Assembly (NCBI GenBank): GCA_023241745.1
Contig: JALQCY010000002.1
Location: 496,001-560,000 of the forward strand
Length of the DNA stretch: 64,000 bases
Direction: 5' to 3'
Origin: Isoptericola peretonis
GTDB lineage: Bacteria; Actinomycetota; Actinomycetes; Actinomycetales; Cellulomonadaceae
Part shown: positions 33,814 to 43,581 of the stretch, one piece after another
How positions within the stretch are numbered: the first letter of the stretch is position 1
Layout: the number at the start of each line of letters is the position of its first letter
Program-made: the position numbers and the translations under genes
Notes under the pieces: generated by a model
Databases searched by the model: none
Told to the model about the DNA's origin: nothing
The model's input: the letters and a program-made list of their open reading frames with translations, nothing else

Positions 33814-33852
33814 TCGACGGCCCCGCGGACACGGCGTCCGCGGGGCCGTCGA
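33814..33852. terminator. Terminator hairpin between pdxS and the lipoprotein hydrolase gene
   Basis: A perfect 17-bp GC-rich stem (33814-33830 with 33836-33852) and a 5-nt loop ACGGC separate two convergent genes. No T-run follows on either strand. Confidence 0.75.
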
Positions 33853-33858
33853 CCACTC

Positions 33859-35448
33859 TCACCGCGGGGTGACGTCGGTGCAGCGGACCACGGTGCCCGG
33901 CAGCCGTCCCGTGGTCAGGAACGTCACCGTCGCCTCGTCCACGCAGGTGGAGCCCTGGCCGTAGACGGAGTGGCCGCCGGCGTCCGCGCCGACGAAGGCC
34001 GCTCGCCGGCCGAGCACCCGGTGCAGCCCGAGGCCGTCCTCCCACGGCGTGGCGTTGTCCCTGCGGTTCTGCAGGATCAGCGTGTTGCGCGGTCCCGTGC
34101 CGGTCACGCGGACGGGCTCCTCGATCGGCTCAGGCCAGAACGCGCACGCCCAGATGTTGGCGGGCATCCCCGCGCTGAGGGGCCAGGCCGCGCGGTCCTC
34201 GGCGGTACGGCGGGCGTACTCGTCGACGTCGTCGGACCACCGCGCGTCGCCGCAGGTCAGTGCCAGGAACATGGTGGCCTGGTTGTCCGCGGGCACCCCG
34301 GGCGTCGGCGGCGGCGCGGCGAACACCTGCTGCAGCACCCGGCCGTCCGCCTCGCCGAGCGTGCCGTCGGCCAGCCCGGCGGCCGCCTTCCAGAACTGCG
34401 TCAGCGTCGGGAGGGACTCGTCGTGCAGCAGGAGGCTGTAGGTGACGGTGCGCAGTACCGAACCCGTCAGTGCCAGCGACGTGCCCGGGACGGTCGCGGG
34501 GGTGCGGTCGAGGCGGTCCGCGAGCGCGAGGTACGTCGTGGTCACCTCGTCGACGGTTCCACCCAGCCCCAGCGTGGCGTTCCGGGCTGCGGCGACCCGT
34601 GCCGCGTCGGGGAAGCGCTCGGCCATGGCCTTGCCCCAGTTGTCCTTCGCGGCGGCCCAGACCTTCGTGGGGTCGACGTTGCCCTCGAGGACCACCCGGT
34701 CGGCGCGTTCCGGGAACAACGACAGGTAGACGGCGCCGAGGTACGTCCCGTAGGACCGGCCCCAGTAGGAGATCTTCTCCTCACCGAGCGCAGCGCGGAT
34801 GCGGTCCATGTCGCGGGCCGTGTTGGCCGTCGTGAAGTGGCGGAGCCTGTCGCCGGCGTTCGTCGCGCACCGTTCGGCGTCGGCGCGGGCGTGGTCGACG
34901 TTCGCACCGATCGAGCCGTCCGCAGCCGGGTACGGGAAGAGACCGGCGAGGGACGGGTCGTCCAGGCCGCAGCTCTGCGGGGTGCTGTGGCCGACCCCGC
35001 GCGGGTCGAAACCGATCAGGTCGTAGGCCGCGAGCACCGACCGCGGCAGGGTCGGCGCGACGTCCCCCGGGGTGTCCAGGCCCGGCAACGCGGGGCCGCC
35101 CGGGTTCAGCAGCAGGACGCCGCGGCGGTGCTGGGGCTTCGCTGCCGGCAGCCTCGAGACGGCCACCTCGATCGTCTCGCCGCCGGGGTTCTCGTGGTCG
35201 AGCGGGACCTTCAGCGTTCCGCAGGTGAGTCGGGGGTCACGACCGGCGCCCTCGGCCGGCGTCGGACACGTGCCCCACGTGATGTGCGTCGTGGGGGCCG
35301 TGGCGTCGGCGACCGGTGCTGCGCCCCCGCTCGTCGCCTCGACCTCCGGGGTGGCGCCGCAGGCCGCCACCGCGGCGACGGTGAGCGCCACGGCGATCGC
35401 CGCCCTGGGGAACCCTCGCGGGATCCCGGTTCCTGCTGACCGTCGCAT
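33859..35448 (-). CDS. Alpha/beta-hydrolase lipoprotein, tripeptidyl aminopeptidase-like (S33)
   Basis: Predicted 529-residue exported hydrolase. A signal peptide with lipobox VAAC leads to a lipid-anchored enzyme. Catalytic features of peptidase family S33: LLLNPGGPALPGLD near the oxyanion hole, YWGRSYGTYLG with the nucleophilic Ser, and a C-terminal segment with NRRDNATPWEDG (Asp) and DAGGHSVYG (His). A TAP-like C-terminal domain closes the protein. ATG at 35448 has TGAGG just upstream. It probably trims peptides outside the membrane. It is convergent with pdxS and divergent from hrpB. Confidence 0.85.
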   Translation of the reverse strand: MRRSAGTGIPRGFPRAAIAVALTVAAVAACGATPEVEATSGGAAPVADATAPTTHITWGTCPTPAEGAGRDPRLTCGTLKVPLDHENPGGETIEVAVSRLPAAKPQHRRGVLLLNPGGPALPGLDTPGDVAPTLPRSVLAAYDLIGFDPRGVGHSTPQSCGLDDPSLAGLFPYPAADGSIGANVDHARADAERCATNAGDRLRHFTTANTARDMDRIRAALGEEKISYWGRSYGTYLGAVYLSLFPERADRVVLEGNVDPTKVWAAAKDNWGKAMAERFPDAARVAAARNATLGLGGTVDEVTTTYLALADRLDRTPATVPGTSLALTGSVLRTVTYSLLLHDESLPTLTQFWKAAAGLADGTLGEADGRVLQQVFAAPPPTPGVPADNQATMFLALTCGDARWSDDVDEYARRTAEDRAAWPLSAGMPANIWACAFWPEPIEEPVRVTGTGPRNTLILQNRRDNATPWEDGLGLHRVLGRRAAFVGADAGGHSVYGQGSTCVDEATVTFLTTGRLPGTVVRCTDVTPR

Positions 35449-35622
35449 CGTCCTCAAGATTCCTCCAGCTCTCTGCGGCCGCGACGCCCTGGCGCCGCTG
35501 TCAGAGAAGCTATGGGAGGCCTCGGCGCGGCGAATCCCCGTGGTGTGGGCAGTCTCGGTAGTCCTCACGGGGGATGGCGGCGCGCGGTCGCTCCCTTCCT
35601 GGCGGAGCGGGAGAAAAAGTCA

Positions 35623-35628
35623 TACCGT
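35623..35628 (+). promoter_or_regulatory. -10 element (TACCGT) for leaderless hrpB
   Basis: TACCGT ends 6 nt before the GTG start codon at 35635. No Shine-Dalgarno sequence is present, so the transcript is probably leaderless. Confidence 0.5.
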
Positions 35629-35634
35629 TCCTCC

Positions 35635-38157
35635 GTGCTGCCTGAACCGTCGGTGCCGGGCGCAGATCTGCCGGTCCGTGCGGTGCTGCCCGCGACGGTC
35701 GACGCGGTGCGGGAGCGCGGTACCGCGGTGCTGGTCGCGCCGCCCGGCTCGGGGAAGACGTCGCTGCTGCCGCTCGCGCTGGCCGACGCGCTCGGGGGCA
35801 CGATCATCGTCGCCGAGCCGCGCAGGATGGCGACCCGCGCGGCCGCGACCCGGCTGGCGGCGCTCGTCGGCGAACCGCTCGGGCGGCGGATCGGCTACGC
35901 GATGCGCGGTGAGCGCAGCGGCGGCACGGGGCTGCGCGTCGAGGTGGTGACGACGGGGCTCCTGGTGCGGCGGCTGCAGCAGGACCCGGAGCTGCGGGGC
36001 GTCTCGGCGGTCGTGATCGACGAGTGCCACGAGCGGCACCTCGACGCGGACCTGCTGCTCGCGCTCTGCGTCGACATCCGGGCGAATCTTCGGGACGACC
36101 TGGCGGTCGTCGCGACCTCGGCCACGCCGGACACCGTCAGGCTGAGCCGCGTGCTGGGGGCGGACGAACCCGCGCCCGTGATCACGGCGACTGCCGCGCT
36201 GTTCGACGTCGCGACCGAGTGGCTCCCACCACCGCTGCCCACGCCCCTGCTTCCCGGTGGGCGGGTCGACCCGCGCCTGCTGGACCACGTCGCGGCCGTC
36301 GTCCGGCGTGCGACGGCCGAGAACGACGGCGACGTCCTCGTGTTCGTCCCGGGGGAGGCCGAGATCGGCGGCGTGACCCGACGGTTGGCCGGGCAGAACG
36401 TCCTGCCGTTGTTCGGCCGCCAGTCGAGGGCGGAACAGGAGCGCGCGCTGGCGCCGGCCGCGACCCGCCGGATCGTGGTCACCACGTCGGTCGCGGAGAG
36501 CTCGCTGACGGTGCCGGGGGTCACGGTCGTGGTCGACTCGGGACTTGCCCGCGAGCCGCGCACCGACCAGGCCCGCGGCCTCGGGGCACTGGTCACCTGC
36601 CGGGTGTCGAGATCGTCGGCCGACCAGCGCGCCGGCCGCGCCGGGCGGGAGGCGCCGGGCCGGGTCTACCGGTGCTGGTCGGCCACCGACCACGCCCGTC
36701 TCGACGATCATCCGGCGCCGGAGATCGCGATCGCCGACCTGGCGGCCTTCGCCCTCGACCTCGCGGCGTGGGGTGCGCCTGCCGGTGCCGGCCTGGCGCT
36801 GCTCGATGCGCCGCCGGCGCCCGCGATGGCCGCGGCCACCGAGCTGCTGCGCCGCATCGACGCGGTGGACGACGACGGCCGCATCACCGAGCGGGGCCGC
36901 CGGATGAGGTCGATCGGGGCGCACCCTCGCCTCGCGCGTGCGTTGCTCGACGGGGCCCCGCGGGTCGGTGCCGACCGGGCCCGCGAGGTCGTCGCGATGC
37001 TCTCGGACGACTCCGGCCGCTCCTTCGGCGACGACCTCCCGGCGCGCTGGCGCGCCCTGCGTCGGGGCGAGGACCGCTCGGCCACGGCCCGCTGGCGAGA
37101 GGAGACGAAGCGCCTCGGCCGAGGCACGGCGACGGGCGGGCCGTCGGGCGGACCCGATGTCCGGGGGACGCGCGGGGTCCCGGACGACCTCGCGGCGGGG
37201 ATCGTGGTGGGGCTCGCGTACCCGGACCGGGTCGCGCGGGTCCGGGGGAGCGGCTCGGCGACCTACCAGATGTCCGGTGGGACGGGTGCGGCGCTGGATC
37301 CGCAGTCGCCGTTGCGGACCACGACCTGGCTGGCCGTCGCGACGGCCGACCGGGCACCCGGTCGCGCGGACGCCACGATCCGCGCCGCGGCGCCGATCGA
37401 CGAGCAGACCGCGCGAGACGTCGCGGGCGACCTCGTCTCGACCACCGACCAGATCCGCTGGGACGACGGCCGGGTCGTGACGCGGCGCGTCGAGAGACTC
37501 GGCGCGATCGTCCTCGGCGACGTCCCGCTGGCCGACCCCGACCCGCTGCTCGTCCAGGCAGCGGTCCGTGACGGGATACGGCGCAGCGGACTGTCCGTGC
37601 TGCGCTGGTCCGAGGGGGCGCTCGCCCTGCGGGAGCGGCTCGCGTTCTGCCACGCCCACCTCGGCGCCCCCTGGCCCGCGGTCGACGACGGCGCGCTGCT
37701 GGCCGACCTCGAGGAGTGGCTGGGCGCCGAGCTCGCCTCGGTGCGCAGCTCGCGCGACCTTGCTCGCATCGACGTGGCCTCGGCGCTCCGGCGGCTCCTG
37801 CCGTGGCCCGCAGCGGCCCGGTTCGGCGAGCTCGCGCCGGAACGTCTCCGGGTCCCGTCGGGCTCCGAGGTCCGACTCGCGTACGACGGCGTCGAGCCGC
37901 CCGTCCTCGCGGTGAAGCTGCAGGAGGTGTTCGGCTGGACCGCCGCTCCGGCCGTCGCGGACGGTCGTGTCCCGGTCGTGCTCCACCTGTTGTCGCCCGC
38001 GCGGCGTCCGGTCGCGATCACGAGCGACCTCGCCTCGTTCTGGAAGCGGGGCTATCCCCGGGTCCGAGCCGACCTGCGGGCTCGCTACCCCCGCCATCCC
38101 TGGCCGGAGGATCCGCTCACCGCCGTCCCGACCGGACGCCTACGGCCTCGCGGGTGA
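35635..38157 (+). CDS. hrpB: ATP-dependent helicase HrpB
   Basis: Predicted 840-residue DEAH/RHA-type helicase. Walker A is APPGSGKTS at residues 35-43, motif II is VIDECHERH, motif III is TSATPDT, and motif VI is QRAGRAGREAPGR. Helicase-associated and HrpB C-terminal domains follow (ending near SFWKRGYPRVRADLRARYP). The cellular role of HrpB is poorly known; relatives act on RNA. The GTG at 35635 is supported by the -10 element placed 6 nt upstream. It lies inside the space between pdxS and pdxT, where many related genomes have little or nothing. Confidence 0.9.
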   Translation: MLPEPSVPGADLPVRAVLPATVDAVRERGTAVLVAPPGSGKTSLLPLALADALGGTIIVAEPRRMATRAAATRLAALVGEPLGRRIGYAMRGERSGGTGLRVEVVTTGLLVRRLQQDPELRGVSAVVIDECHERHLDADLLLALCVDIRANLRDDLAVVATSATPDTVRLSRVLGADEPAPVITATAALFDVATEWLPPPLPTPLLPGGRVDPRLLDHVAAVVRRATAENDGDVLVFVPGEAEIGGVTRRLAGQNVLPLFGRQSRAEQERALAPAATRRIVVTTSVAESSLTVPGVTVVVDSGLAREPRTDQARGLGALVTCRVSRSSADQRAGRAGREAPGRVYRCWSATDHARLDDHPAPEIAIADLAAFALDLAAWGAPAGAGLALLDAPPAPAMAAATELLRRIDAVDDDGRITERGRRMRSIGAHPRLARALLDGAPRVGADRAREVVAMLSDDSGRSFGDDLPARWRALRRGEDRSATARWREETKRLGRGTATGGPSGGPDVRGTRGVPDDLAAGIVVGLAYPDRVARVRGSGSATYQMSGGTGAALDPQSPLRTTTWLAVATADRAPGRADATIRAAAPIDEQTARDVAGDLVSTTDQIRWDDGRVVTRRVERLGAIVLGDVPLADPDPLLVQAAVRDGIRRSGLSVLRWSEGALALRERLAFCHAHLGAPWPAVDDGALLADLEEWLGAELASVRSSRDLARIDVASALRRLLPWPAAARFGELAPERLRVPSGSEVRLAYDGVEPPVLAVKLQEVFGWTAAPAVADGRVPVVLHLLSPARRPVAITSDLASFWKRGYPRVRADLRARYPRHPWPEDPLTAVPTGRLRPRG

Positions 38158-38205
38158 GCCGAGGGTGGCTTCCGCACCCTGGCAGCCCGTCCTGACCGAC
38201 CGCCG

Positions 38206-38256
38206 CCTCCCGACGACGAGCGCGGACTCCGGTCCTCGACCGGCGGCGTCGGGAGG
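38206..38256 (+). terminator. Possible terminator hairpin after hrpB
   Basis: CCTCCCGACG (38206-38215) pairs with CGTCGGGAGG (38247-38256), and the loop holds a second stem, CCGGTC/GACCGG (38229-38234 with 38238-38243). There is no T-run. Confidence 0.4.
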
Positions 38257-38270
38257 TGGCAGACCGTGAC

Positions 38271-38276
38271 TAGCAT
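38271..38276 (+). promoter_or_regulatory. -10 element (TAGCAT) ahead of a short frame and the NUDIX gene
   Basis: TAGCAT ends 7 nt before an ATG at 38284. This spacing matches the leaderless start sites elsewhere in the window and places the transcript start on the short frame, not on the NUDIX start 113 nt later. Confidence 0.5.
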
Positions 38277-38283
38277 GTGCGGC

Positions 38284-38400
38284 ATGGATGCCCGCCCTCT
38301 GCTGCTCGCCGTCCAGGTTCGAGACCGGTCGGCGGCGCACCACGACGTCGGCGTCGAGGAGCGGCCCGCGCAGGTCCGGCCGGCGAGGGGCGCCTGGTGA
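38284..38400 (+). CDS. Putative 38-residue leader peptide or gene remnant
   Basis: A short frame from ATG 38284 to TGA 38400 encodes a peptide beginning [20 protein letters not shown]. It is positioned right after a -10 element, so it would be translated from a leaderless transcript. Its stop overlaps the NUDIX start (GTGA), the same coupling seen between true operon genes here. Third codon positions are GC-rich (33 of 37), slightly less than in its neighbours. The first residues loosely resemble the opening of glutamine amidotransferase-like genes, so a truncated remnant is possible. A translated leader controlling the NUDIX-pdxT genes is the alternative. Confidence 0.4.
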   Translation: MDARPLLLAVQVRDRSAAHHDVGVEERPAQVRPARGAW

Positions 38401-38966
38401 CCTCGGCATCCCTGGGCCCCGACTGGGTGCGCGGGCCCGACGGGCTGCGGCACCGCCGAGCCGCCCGGGTCATCGTGCTGGACGGCGAGGACCGGGTGCT
38501 GCTGGTGCGCGGCCACGACGCCGACGAGCCCGACCGGTCCTGGTGGTTCACCGTCGGCGGCGGCATCGACGCGGGGGAGAGCGAGGTCGACGCCGCGCTG
38601 CGCGAGCTGCGGGAGGAAGCCGGGCTGGAGCTCACGTCGAGCGACCTCGTGGGCCCGGTGCTGACCCGGGACGCGTACTTCCACTTCTTCGCCGAGACCT
38701 GCCGCCAGCAGGAGGTCTTCTTCCTCGCGCGCGTGGACGACGGGCACGAGCCGACGGACGACGGGTGGACCGCCGAGGAGCGCGGCGTCCTGGACGAGAT
38801 GCGGTGGCTGACCACCGCCGAGCTGCGGGCCGAGACCCGCGAGGTGTTCCCGACCGTCCTGCCCGACGTCGTCGACGCCCTCGCCCGCGGGTGGGACGGC
38901 ACCGTGCGGCACCTCGGCACCCAGTTCGACGACGAGCCGTCCGACCCCGAGGAGCTCGGGCGGTGA
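38397..38966 (+). CDS. NUDIX hydrolase
   Basis: Predicted 189-residue hydrolase. The NUDIX box is [20 protein letters not shown] followed by EAGLEL, which matches the GX5EX7REUXEEXGU pattern with its metal-binding glutamates. It cleaves a nucleoside diphosphate linked to some moiety; the substrate is unknown. GTG at 38397 has GAGGGGC upstream and overlaps the stop of the preceding short frame. Its own stop overlaps the pdxT start (GTGA), so it is translated together with pdxT. Confidence 0.87.
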   Translation: MTSASLGPDWVRGPDGLRHRRAARVIVLDGEDRVLLVRGHDADEPDRSWWFTVGGGIDAGESEVDAALRELREEAGLELTSSDLVGPVLTRDAYFHFFAETCRQQEVFFLARVDDGHEPTDDGWTAEERGVLDEMRWLTTAELRAETREVFPTVLPDVVDALARGWDGTVRHLGTQFDDEPSDPEELGR

Positions 38967-39631
38967 CCGCGTCGGCGGGTGTCGACGGCCGCCCCGTCGT
39001 CGGGGTGCTCGCCCTCCAGGGCGACGTGCGCGAGCACGCCGCCGCGCTCGAGCAGGCCGGGGCGCGCGCCGTCGGCGTGCGCCGTGTGTCGGAGCTCGAG
39101 GCCGTCGAGGGTCTCGTCCTGCCGGGCGGGGAGTCGACCACGATCGACAAGCTGCTGCGCCTGTTCGAGCTGGCCGAGCCGCTGCGCCGCCTCATCGGGC
39201 AGGGGCTGCCCGTGTTCGGGTCGTGCGCGGGCATGATCCTGCTCGCCGACCGCATCGAGGGCGGCACGGCCGACCAGCGCACGCTGGGCGGCATGGACGT
39301 CGTCGTGCGTCGTAACGCGTTCGGCCGCCAGGTCGACTCGTTCGAGGCGGACCTGCAGGTCGGAGGCATCTCCGACCTCCCGGGGGGTCGCCCGGTGCGC
39401 ACCGCGTTCATCCGCGCCCCGTGGGTCGAGCACGCCGGCCCGGACGTCGAGGTGCTGGCGCGCATCCCGGACCGCTGGGCGGACGGCTCCGCCGTCGGGC
39501 CCGCCGCCGGTAAGATCGTCGCAGCACGTCACGGACGGCTGCTCGCCACCGCGTTCCACCCGGAGATCACGGGGGACGCGCGTGTGCACGGGTTGTTCGT
39601 CCGGCTCGTCCAAGCATCGCGAAGGAGTTAG
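38963..39631 (+). CDS. pdxT: Pyridoxal 5'-phosphate synthase glutaminase subunit PdxT
   Basis: Predicted 222-residue class I glutamine amidotransferase that gives ammonia to PdxS. The catalytic triad is C88 (VFGSCAGM), H199 and E201 (TAFHPEIT). The opening [18 protein letters not shown] and the LPGGESTT loop are family hallmarks. The GTG start at 38963 overlaps the NUDIX stop. yebC follows 7 nt after its stop. The 10-residue N-terminal extension before VVGVLALQG is a little longer than usual; a later start is possible. Confidence 0.94.
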   Translation: MTASAGVDGRPVVGVLALQGDVREHAAALEQAGARAVGVRRVSELEAVEGLVLPGGESTTIDKLLRLFELAEPLRRLIGQGLPVFGSCAGMILLADRIEGGTADQRTLGGMDVVVRRNAFGRQVDSFEADLQVGGISDLPGGRPVRTAFIRAPWVEHAGPDVEVLARIPDRWADGSAVGPAAGKIVAARHGRLLATAFHPEITGDARVHGLFVRLVQASRRS

Positions 39632-39638
39632 GGAGCGC

Positions 39639-40397
39639 ATGTCAGGTCACTCCAAGTGGGCCACGACCAAGCACAAGAAGGCGGCCATCGACGCCAAGCG
39701 TGGCAAGCTCTTCGCGAAGCTGATCAAGAACATCGAGGTCGCCGCGCGCACGGGCGGCGGTGACCCGGCGGGCAACCCCACGCTGTTCGACGCGATCCAG
39801 AAGGCCAAGAAGTCGTCGGTCCCGAACGACAACATCGACCGCGCGGTCAAGCGCGGCTCCGGCGAGGGCGCCGACGCCGTCGACTACCAGACGATCATGT
39901 ACGAGGGCTACGGGCCGAACGGCATCGCCGTCCTCGTCGAGTGCCTCACGGACAACAAGAACCGCGCCGCCTCCGAGGTGCGCCTCGCGTTCTCACGCAA
40001 CGGCGGCAACCTGGCCGACCCGGGCTCGGTGTCCTACCTCTTCTCCCGCAAGGGCCTCGTCGTCGTGCCCAAGGCCGACGGCGTCACCGAGGACGACGTC
40101 ATGCTCGCCGCCCTGGACGCCGGCGCGGAGGAGGTCAGCGACGAGGGCGAGGTCATCGAGGTCCTCTCGGAGGCCACCGACCTCGTCGCCGTGCGCACCG
40201 CCGTCCAGGACGCGGGCATCGAGTACGACTCCGCCGACTCCATCTGGCACCCGTCGATGCAGGTCGAGGTCGACGTCGAGGGCGCCCGCAAGATCATGCG
40301 CCTCATCGACGCGCTCGAGGACAGCGACGACGTGCAGAACGTCTACGCGAACTTCGACGCCTCCGACGACGTCATGGCGGCCCTCGACGAGGAGTGA
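39639..40397 (+). CDS. yebC: YebC/PmpR family protein
   Basis: Predicted 252-residue protein beginning [20 protein letters not shown], the signature of YebC. The family acts as a DNA-binding regulator in some bacteria, and more recent work links members to translation of difficult peptide stretches. Full length for the family (about 240-250). ATG at 39639 is preceded by GGGAGCGC and GAAGGAG. It sits in the classic pdxT-yebC-ruvCAB order. Confidence 0.94.
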   Translation: MSGHSKWATTKHKKAAIDAKRGKLFAKLIKNIEVAARTGGGDPAGNPTLFDAIQKAKKSSVPNDNIDRAVKRGSGEGADAVDYQTIMYEGYGPNGIAVLVECLTDNKNRAASEVRLAFSRNGGNLADPGSVSYLFSRKGLVVVPKADGVTEDDVMLAALDAGAEEVSDEGEVIEVLSEATDLVAVRTAVQDAGIEYDSADSIWHPSMQVEVDVEGARKIMRLIDALEDSDDVQNVYANFDASDDVMAALDEE

Positions 40398-40467
40398 CCT
40401 CGCCCGATCCCGGACCACCCCGGCGAACCTCGAACGACCTCGGCCGTTCCGGTGAGAGGGTGACGAC

Positions 40468-41058
40468 GTGCGTGTACTGGGGGTGGACCCGGGGCTGACC
40501 CGGTGCGGTGTCGGTGTCGTCGACTCGTTGCCGGGGCGGCGGGCGCGGCTCGTCGACGTCGGCGTGGTGGGCAGCGACCCGGCCACGAGCATCGACCTCC
40601 GGCTGCTGCACGTCGCGGCCGGTCTCGACGAGTGGCTGGACCGGCACGTGCCCGACGTCGTGGCGGTCGAGCGGGTGTTCGCCCAGCACAACCTCGGCAC
40701 CGTCATGGGCACCGCCCAGGTCGCCGGGCTGGCGATGGTGGCGGCCGCGCGCCGCGGCATCCCCGTGGCGATGCACACGCCGAGCGAGGTCAAGGCGGCG
40801 GTGACCGGTTCGGGCCGGGCGGGCAAGGAGCAGGTGCAGCGCATGGTCGCGCGCATCCTCGGGCTCGACGACCTGCCCCGCCCCGCCGACGCCGCTGACG
40901 CCCTGGCCCTCGCGGTGACGCACCTGTGGCGTCCCGCGGGCGCGCTGCAGGGAGGCGAGCGGAACGAGCTCACGCCGGCGCAGCGCGCGTGGGCGGCGGC
41001 CGAGCAGGACGCCCGCAAGGGCAAGCACCGGGGGGCGCCGTCCCGGTCGTCGCGCTGA
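40468..41058 (+). CDS. ruvC: Holliday junction endodeoxyribonuclease RuvC
   Basis: Predicted 196-residue resolvase that cuts Holliday junctions moved by RuvAB. Catalytic acids are D7 ([12 protein letters not shown]), E68 (VAVERVF), D141 and D144 ([11 protein letters not shown]). The last 35 residues are an extra basic tail. GTG at 40468. I looked for an SOS box upstream and found only a CGAAC-rich stretch (about 40425-40440) without the proper paired half-sites. Confidence 0.95.
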   Translation: MRVLGVDPGLTRCGVGVVDSLPGRRARLVDVGVVGSDPATSIDLRLLHVAAGLDEWLDRHVPDVVAVERVFAQHNLGTVMGTAQVAGLAMVAAARRGIPVAMHTPSEVKAAVTGSGRAGKEQVQRMVARILGLDDLPRPADAADALALAVTHLWRPAGALQGGERNELTPAQRAWAAAEQDARKGKHRGAPSRSSR

Positions 41059-41121
41059 CCCGCGGGACGGCGCAGGGGCGGCCCCGCTCGTGTCGTGGCC
41101 GACGGCGTCGGCGCCGGTTGT

Positions 41122-41127
41122 TACAGT
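41122..41127 (+). promoter_or_regulatory. Possible -10 element (TACAGT) for ruvAB
   Basis: TACAGT lies 51 nt before the ruvA GTG in the 120-bp ruvC-ruvA gap, preceded by TTGT. It could give ruvAB a promoter separate from ruvC. Confidence 0.35.
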
Positions 41128-41178
41128 GACGCCTCGTACGGGTGTTCGACGGAAGGCCCGCCCGACGAAAGGACCCTG

Positions 41179-41808
41179 GTGATCGCCTCCCTGACCGGCA
41201 CGGTCACGCACGTCACGCTGGAACGGGCCGTGCTCGACGTCGGCGGTGTGGGCTACCTCGTGCACGCCACTCCCGGGACGCTCGCGGGCCTGCGGGTAGG
41301 GGAGCGGGCGCAGCTGCACACCACGCTCGTGGTGCGCGAGGACTCGATGACGGTGTTCGGGTTCGCCGACGCCGACGAGCGCGAGGTCTTCGAGACCGCC
41401 CAGTCGGTGTCGGGGGTCGGACCGCGGATCGCGCTGGCGATGCTCGCCGTGCTCACGCCCGACGCGCTGCGGCGCGCCGTCGCGTCCGAGGACCTCGCGG
41501 CGCTGCGCCGCGTGCCCGGCGTGGGCCCCAAGAGCGCGCAGCGCCTGGTGCTGGAGCTGAGCGGGAAGCTGGGCGCCCCGACGTCCGCGGACGCCGGCGC
41601 GCCGACGCCCGCCGTCGCCCCGGCCGGCGGGGCGGACCCCGCGCGCGACCAGGTCGTCGAGGCGCTGGTCGGCCTGGGCTGGGCCGCCAAGGTGGCCCAG
41701 GACACGGTCGAGCGGGTGCTCGCGGACCGGGCCGACGACGAGGGCCCGATCGACGTGGCCGCCACCCTGCGCGCGGCGCTGCGGTCGCTCGGCGGCCGCC
41801 GTGGCTGA
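41179..41808 (+). CDS. ruvA: Holliday junction branch migration protein RuvA
   Basis: Predicted 209-residue DNA-binding subunit. N-terminal OB fold ([20 protein letters not shown]), two helix-hairpin-helix motifs ([13 protein letters not shown] and [13 protein letters not shown]) and a C-terminal three-helix domain that contacts RuvB. A flexible Ala/Pro-rich linker joins the last domain. GTG at 41179 has AAAGGA 6 nt upstream. Its 3' end overlaps ruvB by eight bases. Confidence 0.95.
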   Translation: MIASLTGTVTHVTLERAVLDVGGVGYLVHATPGTLAGLRVGERAQLHTTLVVREDSMTVFGFADADEREVFETAQSVSGVGPRIALAMLAVLTPDALRRAVASEDLAALRRVPGVGPKSAQRLVLELSGKLGAPTSADAGAPTPAVAPAGGADPARDQVVEALVGLGWAAKVAQDTVERVLADRADDEGPIDVAATLRAALRSLGGRRG

Positions 41809-42895
41809 GCCGCTGGAGCCGGAGTACGGCGGGGAGCGGCTCGTGACCTCCTCCGCGGACGACGTCGAGCGCGCGGCCGAGGCGGCGCTGCGGCCCAAGA
41901 AGCTCGACGAGTTCGTGGGGCAGCGCGTGGTGCGCGACCAGCTCTCCCTCGTGCTGCAGGCCGCGCTCGCGCGCGAGGCGTCTCCCGACCACGTGCTCCT
42001 GTCCGGCCCGCCGGGGCTCGGCAAGACGACGCTCGCCATGATCATCGCGGCGGAGCTCGGCACCTCGCTGCGGGTCACCAGCGGCCCGGCGATCCAGCAC
42101 GCGGGCGACCTGGCGGCCGTGCTCTCCTCGCTCGAGGAGAGCGAGGTGCTGTTCATCGACGAGATCCACCGCCTCGCGCGTCCGGCGGAGGAGCTGCTCT
42201 ACGTGGCGATGGAGGACTTCCGCGTCGACGTCGTCGTCGGCAAGGGGGCCGGGGCCAGCGCGATCCCGCTCGCGCTGCCGCCGTTCACCGTGGTCGGTGC
42301 CACGACGCGCTCCGGCCTGCTGCCCGCCCCGTTGCGCGACCGCTTCGGCTTCACCGGCCACCTCGACTTCTACGAGGCCGCGGAGCTGGAGCGGGTGATC
42401 CTCCGCTCGGCGGGCCTCCTGGGCGTGGACATCGCGCACGCCGCGGCGCACGAGATCGCCGGCCGGTCCCGCGGCACCCCCCGCATCGCGAACCGGCTGC
42501 TGCGCCGCGTGCGCGACTGGGCGCAGGTGCGCGGCGACGGCCGGCTGGACCTGCGCGCGGCACGTGCCGCGCTGGAGGTCTACGAGGTCGACCCGATCGG
42601 CTTGGACCGCCTCGACCGGGCGGTGCTCGACGCGGTGTGCCGGCGGTTCGGCGGCGGCCCCGTGGGGCTGGGCACCCTCGCGATGACCGTGGGGGAGGAG
42701 CCGGACACGGTCGAGACCGTGGCCGAGCCCTACCTGGTGCGCGAGGGTCTGCTGGGGCGCACGCCCCGCGGCCGGGTCGCCACGGCGGCGGCCTGGGAGC
42801 ACCTGGGCCTCGAGGCGCCTGCCGGGGCGTGGGGCGCGCCGCTCGGCGGCACCCTGTTCGACGACGCCGGGGGCGAGCCCGAGCGGGCCGGCTGA
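41801..42895 (+). CDS. ruvB: Holliday junction branch migration ATPase RuvB
   Basis: Predicted 364-residue AAA+ motor. Walker A is GPPGLGKTT, Walker B is [10 protein letters not shown], sensor 1 is GATTRSG and the arginine finger region is [12 protein letters not shown]-terminal winged helix follows (ending [15 protein letters not shown]). GTG at 41801 overlaps the end of ruvA, giving coupled synthesis of the two subunits. The C-terminal about 20 residues are a variable tail. Confidence 0.96.
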   Translation: MAEPLEPEYGGERLVTSSADDVERAAEAALRPKKLDEFVGQRVVRDQLSLVLQAALAREASPDHVLLSGPPGLGKTTLAMIIAAELGTSLRVTSGPAIQHAGDLAAVLSSLEESEVLFIDEIHRLARPAEELLYVAMEDFRVDVVVGKGAGASAIPLALPPFTVVGATTRSGLLPAPLRDRFGFTGHLDFYEAAELERVILRSAGLLGVDIAHAAAHEIAGRSRGTPRIANRLLRRVRDWAQVRGDGRLDLRAARAALEVYEVDPIGLDRLDRAVLDAVCRRFGGGPVGLGTLAMTVGEEPDTVETVAEPYLVREGLLGRTPRGRVATAAAWEHLGLEAPAGAWGAPLGGTLFDDAGGEPERAG

Positions 42896-42900
42896 CGGCC

Positions 42901-42936
42901 TAGACTGAAGTCGGCCCGGCCATCGACGGCGGGCCG
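42901..42936 (+). promoter_or_regulatory. Promoter -10 (TAGACT) and leader hairpin of yajC-secDF
   Basis: TAGACT at 42901-42906 lies 5 nt after the ruvB stop. The yajC leader would be about 170 nt long and begins with CGGCCCG/CGGGCCG (42912-42918 with 42930-42936). A long structured leader is unusual among the mostly short leaders of this window. Confidence 0.45.
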
Positions 42937-43083
42937 GAACTCGACGGGTGCCGTGCTCGTTGGGGCCCGTACGCGCAGGGTCACGGACAGGCCGATCCCT
43001 GTGCTCGGCGTGCCGACCGGCGCGCCCACCGACGCCCGGCTGTCGGACAGCGACCGCCGGGCAGCGACAGACAAGGACGCTCC

Positions 43084-43533
43084 GTGGACTTCTCCATCAT
43101 CATTCTGTTCGTGGTCCTCGCGGGCCTCATGTTCTTCATGAGCTCGCGGTCGCGCAAGCAGCAGCGTGCGCAGCAGGAGTTCCGGTCGCAGCTCGCGCCG
43201 GGCCAGGAGGTCATGACCGGCTCGGGGCTGTTCGGCACCGTCGTGGAGATCGACGAGGCGAGCGACACCGTCACCATCGAGTCCACGCCCGGCAGCCAGA
43301 CCCGCTGGCTCCGCGCCGCGATCGCCAAGCGTGTCGACACGCCGGTCGAGGACGCCACCGAAGCGGCCGACGAGACCGACGTCACAACCGACTCCACCGG
43401 GACCGGTACGATCACCTCCGGCGACGACCACGTCGACGTCCCCGACGACCTGTCGAGCCTGGACACCGCGCAGCGGGAGTACCGGGAGCAGCAGCGTCGT
43501 GACGAGGGCGAGGCCGGCGGCGCCACGAAGTGA
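43084..43533 (+). CDS. yajC: Preprotein translocase subunit YajC
   Basis: Predicted 149-residue protein: a single N-terminal membrane helix (IIILFVVLAGLMFFM), a basic SRSRKQQRAQQEF stretch and a small beta domain (LAPGQEVMTGSGLFGTVVEI). The acidic Asp/Thr-rich tail of about 60 residues is longer than in E. coli YajC. It assists SecDF in the Sec translocon. Start GTG at 43084. It leads the yajC-secD-secF cluster. Confidence 0.9.
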   Translation: MDFSIIILFVVLAGLMFFMSSRSRKQQRAQQEFRSQLAPGQEVMTGSGLFGTVVEIDEASDTVTIESTPGSQTRWLRAAIAKRVDTPVEDATEAADETDVTTDSTGTGTITSGDDHVDVPDDLSSLDTAQREYREQQRRDEGEAGGATK

Positions 43534-43581
43534 CAGCAGCGACATGGGAGGGCGGGCGCTCGCGCCCGCTCGCCTGACACC

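Noticed and set aside
40420..40460. CGAAC-rich stretch upstream of ruvC as an SOS box
   Set aside because: The half-sites are not spaced by four bases in the TCGAAC-N4-GTTCGA arrangement.
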